From Spirochaetota bacterium (lineage in GTDB: Bacteria > Spirochaetota > Leptospiria > Turneriellales > Turneriellaceae), in NCBI GenBank assembly GCA_963205035.1, contig CAUJII010000197.1, positions 1-8,044 of the forward strand: DNA of 8,044 nt. The letters are read 5' to 3'. The translations under genes were made by a program, and so were the position numbers. This document shows, piece after piece, positions 5,909 to 8,044 of the stretch (positions are counted from its first letter, which is position 1; the number at the start of each line of letters is the position of its first letter). A model generated the notes under the pieces. That model saw nothing but the letters and a program-made list of their open reading frames with translations. It had not been told where the DNA came from and did not search any database.

Positions 5909-7948
5909 CTATAAGAACGCAAGCCCAACAGCGAGAGAAATCCAATGCCCTTCGATGCGCTGCGACGCAAAGGCGCGGTTCGTGTCGACAAGCCGCCACG
6001 GCGCGCGGTAGCTAAGCGTCAGCTCCAGCGGAATTTTCGTCCACCCTTCGGGGAGTATCGTAATCCCGGCGCCTAAGCCCATGCCAAAAAAGAAATTGGT
6101 TCGTGTGTTAAATCCCTCGAACCCCGCGTATGTCATGGGCCCCATGTTGATTAGAAGCCGCGTCGCGAAGCGGTAGTGGAACGTGAAGGCAAACTCGTGC
6201 ACCAACTGCTGCCTGCCGGCATCGGCCAACGTCAGGAGAAATCCGAAGTCGTAGCTATAAAGCCAATTACCGCTTTGTTTTTTGAAAGGCGTGAGGAATT
6301 CGAGTCGCGCACCAATTTGCGTGCCGAAGCCTGCGCCATCGAGCGAGCTCTCGATGCGCAACGATTGAAAATCGACGGGAGGCGGCGTCGGGGGCAACCC
6401 TTCGCGCGCAAGATAGCCGGCATTCCAAACCGCAGTCTGCTCCGGACTCGATATCGGTTGGAGTGGCAAGAAGAGACAAATGAATGCACGCGGGCTGCCG
6501 TCTCTGGGGCATGCGGGCGCTTTCTGAGCCTCCCCTCTCGCCGTTCTTGGGCTATACATCACTCCACCCAAAGACCAATCGAGAAGAGACGCAGTGTTCG
6601 CTGCGGTGAGGAGCCCCCGCTGGTATGCGAGCAAGCATTGAGTCACATGGTCGGGGCTCGGTTTCGCTGTGGCATTTGTCGATTCGCACGACTCGATAAA
6701 ATTTGTGTACGCGCTCTTGGGCGGCTCGCCCAAAAGGTAAGTGTCTCCAAACGCAACAAAAGTATGTACGCCTTCGCGCGAGACGAGAGACGCAATGACG
6801 CCGTTTTTGGAGTCAAGGTCGTGATAGCGGCGCGTTGTTCCCAAAGCATGTCTTTCATGCACCGTGCGGATGTGTCCCCCCGAAAGCGCATCTTGCATAA
6901 AATGGATGCCCGCGCCTTCAAAGACGAGTGCCGCCAAGTGCGAAGGGAGAGACTCCATGACACGGTGCGCTTCTTTAAGCGCTAAATTTTTTTCCAGTGC
7001 TGTCAAAATATCGGAAACAGGTGCAACCATCTCGGCCGGCGCATAGCTTTTCCACAAGAGAAGTCTCTGCCGCAGTTGCGCACGCAAGAGACTACATTGA
7101 TCGCTCCGATAGCGCGGATTGTCGTCTCTATCCCAATCGATTTTTTTGAATTGCGGAAAAGCCTCGGCAAGGTCTTCTGCTGTCGATTCGTCCACATCGA
7201 TTACCTCTTCGCATTGCATCGAAGCAATCGCTATTGCCGTGTAGTGCATACCCGTCCAAGTGCGGTACGCCGCTCCGCTAAAATGATTTTGGTTGAAAAG
7301 CTGCAAGTCGAGAAAGCGCGGGTTGCGTATCGTGAAAAGCACAGAAGGGTCTGTAGGGCCGGGTTTGATTTCGCTGCGCAGCCCCTCTTCTAAAAAATTT
7401 GTGGGAATTATAGCGGCACGGCCTTTTTTTTTCCAGATGTTCAAGAAGTCGGCAGTATCGGCTTCTACCTTTTGCCAGTCGGGCGTCGCCTCTGTGTCGC
7501 ATTCTTCCAAACCAATGTCTCCCGCGACACCCGGAGGGGAAGTTGTACCATCTCGCAACGACTGCCACAGGATGTCGGTCATTCCCACATCGCTTGCCTG
7601 AGCAAAGCGCAACACGCGCCCATATTCGGTGATATGGTCGACGAGCGCCGAATAATCGCCGAGCGTTAGAGAATGCTTGCCTTCGGGATTGATGAGTGCC
7701 TTGGGGTTTTTGCTCCCTCTGTGGCAATATTCTTTTTGCCAACGCACGGGGCACACGAGAGCGAGTGCCAGATAGCGGCTCTTCGTTTCTGCAGAAGCGG
7801 TGCTCAACGTCGGCAGTAACATCTTCTGCGCTTCGTGGCATGCCCTGTCGGTGAAGAAACTGTGCTCCATGTAATCGAACGCGTGGAGGGGGATAGATAC
7901 CACAGTGGCGAGAATGCAAAAAAGAAGGCGCAGAGAAAAAAACCGCAT
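5909..7948 (-). CDS. Exported zinc phospholipase C-like protein with C-terminal beta-barrel-like domain
   Basis: 679 residues; not a named gene. Residues 1-23 form a typical signal peptide (MRFF, hydrophobic core, cleavage after LHA), leaving a mature start FDYMEHS. HFMQDALSGGH at 349-359 has the H-x3-D-x5-H spacing of the zinc-dependent phospholipase C / S1-P1 nuclease fold (H118, D122, H128 of Bacillus cereus PLC). H376 (RYHDLD) and early His/Asp residues (H29, D98, D104, H105) could supply further zinc ligands. The central region also has about ten cysteines (for example 37, 66, 75, 150, 246, 285), which suggests disulfides outside the cytoplasm. From about residue 535 to the end there are seven or eight alternating, aromatic-rich strands finishing with WISLAVGLAFL, like a small outer-membrane barrel. 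A metal-dependent hydrolase anchored in the outer membrane is the inference; phospholipid versus nucleic-acid substrate cannot be told. The ATG is preceded by only a weak GGA. Confidence 0.78.
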   Translation of the reverse strand: MRFFSLRLLFCILATVVSIPLHAFDYMEHSFFTDRACHEAQKMLLPTLSTASAETKSRYLALALVCPVRWQKEYCHRGSKNPKALINPEGKHSLTLGDYSALVDHITEYGRVLRFAQASDVGMTDILWQSLRDGTTSPPGVAGDIGLEECDTEATPDWQKVEADTADFLNIWKKKGRAAIIPTNFLEEGLRSEIKPGPTDPSVLFTIRNPRFLDLQLFNQNHFSGAAYRTWTGMHYTAIAIASMQCEEVIDVDESTAEDLAEAFPQFKKIDWDRDDNPRYRSDQCSLLRAQLRQRLLLWKSYAPAEMVAPVSDILTALEKNLALKEAHRVMESLPSHLAALVFEGAGIHFMQDALSGGHIRTVHERHALGTTRRYHDLDSKNGVIASLVSREGVHTFVAFGDTYLLGEPPKSAYTNFIESCESTNATAKPSPDHVTQCLLAYQRGLLTAANTASLLDWSLGGVMYSPRTARGEAQKAPACPRDGSPRAFICLFLPLQPISSPEQTAVWNAGYLAREGLPPTPPPVDFQSLRIESSLDGAGFGTQIGARLEFLTPFKKQSGNWLYSYDFGFLLTLADAGRQQLVHEFAFTFHYRFATRLLINMGPMTYAGFEGFNTRTNFFFGMGLGAGITILPEGWTKIPLELTLSYRAPWRLVDTNRAFASQRIEGHWISLAVGLAFL
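7424..7432 (-). repeat. A9 homopolymer inside the phospholipase-like gene
   Basis: Nine T on the plus strand, read as AAA AAA AAA (Lys173-Lys175, in context WKKKGR) in the coding strand. A slip of one base would truncate the protein before the zinc motif at 349-359, so this is a possible slippage site in a gene for a predicted surface protein. It could equally be a chance Lys run. Confidence 0.6.
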
Positions 7949-8044
7949 GGAGTTCCGGACAAAGCGGAATTTTTGATAGGTTGGAAAAGAAAATTTATTC
8001 TACGCCCTCACTCTATCTAAAAATTCTTGACGTATTGGCCACTT
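7949..8044. promoter_or_regulatory. Upstream region of the phospholipase-like gene; possible divergent promoter
   Basis: AT-rich 96 bases with no coding potential that I trust. On the minus strand a TAGAAT (8002-7997) lies about 50 bases before the ATG at 7948 and could be a -10 box, but no good -35 lies at the proper distance. On the plus strand TTGACG at 8027-8032 resembles a -35 box for a gene beyond the right edge; its -10 would fall outside the window. Both are weak single-hexamer matches. Confidence 0.3.

Noticed and set aside
6176..6985. 269-codon plus-strand open frame opposite the PLC-like gene
   Set aside because: Antisense to the C-terminal half of a gene with a signal peptide and zinc motif; the translation is low in recognisable structure and rich in Arg, as expected for a shadow.
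7278..7919. 213-codon minus-strand frame overlapping the N-terminal part of the PLC-like gene in another frame
   Set aside because: It is His/Arg-rich and lacks any domain, while the competing frame has a signal peptide and continues for 679 codons.
1..8044. CRISPR array, tRNA/rRNA genes, insertion sequences, phage or toxin-antitoxin genes
   Set aside because: No regularly spaced repeats, no cloverleaf-like sequence, no transposase motifs and no terminal inverted repeats were seen; practically all bases are accounted for by four genes.

Overview
The window looks like ordinary, gene-dense bacterial chromosome with four protein genes and almost no intergenic DNA. The best taxonomic guess is a spirochaete, perhaps in or near the Leptospirales. 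The reasons are a DUF115/MptE-like protein of the free-standing kind common in spirochaetes, an unusually short SMC protein (my recollection is that leptospiral SMCs are also short), and a two-membrane envelope implied by a signal peptide joined to a C-terminal beta-barrel-like tail. This is inference; no rRNA or other marker gene is present.

Layout. Positions 1-1410 (minus) hold the N-terminal 470 codons of an RND/MMPL-superfamily membrane transporter that runs off the left edge. It starts inside the last codons of the next gene, a DUF115/MptE-like protein at 1403-3106 (minus), so the two form an operon with an 8-base overlap. Only 40 bp separate the DUF115 start from the divergent smc gene (3147-5903, plus), which encodes a 918-residue SMC ATPase with complete head motifs but no recognisable canonical hinge. 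smc converges, with a 5-bp gap, on a minus-strand gene (5909-7948) encoding an exported protein that combines a zinc phospholipase C-like motif with a predicted C-terminal outer-membrane beta-barrel. The last 96 bp are the upstream region of that gene and perhaps of a divergent gene beyond the right edge.

The genes do not form one obvious pathway. The DUF115-RND pair is probably a co-expressed envelope or surface-modification unit of unknown substrate. SMC acts in chromosome organisation. The PLC-like protein is a stand-alone surface or periplasmic enzyme candidate. No RNA genes, CRISPR arrays, insertion sequences or phage genes were seen. The two most interesting points are the compact, apparently hinge-divergent SMC and the PLC-like/beta-barrel fusion. 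None of the four start codons has a convincing Shine-Dalgarno sequence at normal spacing.
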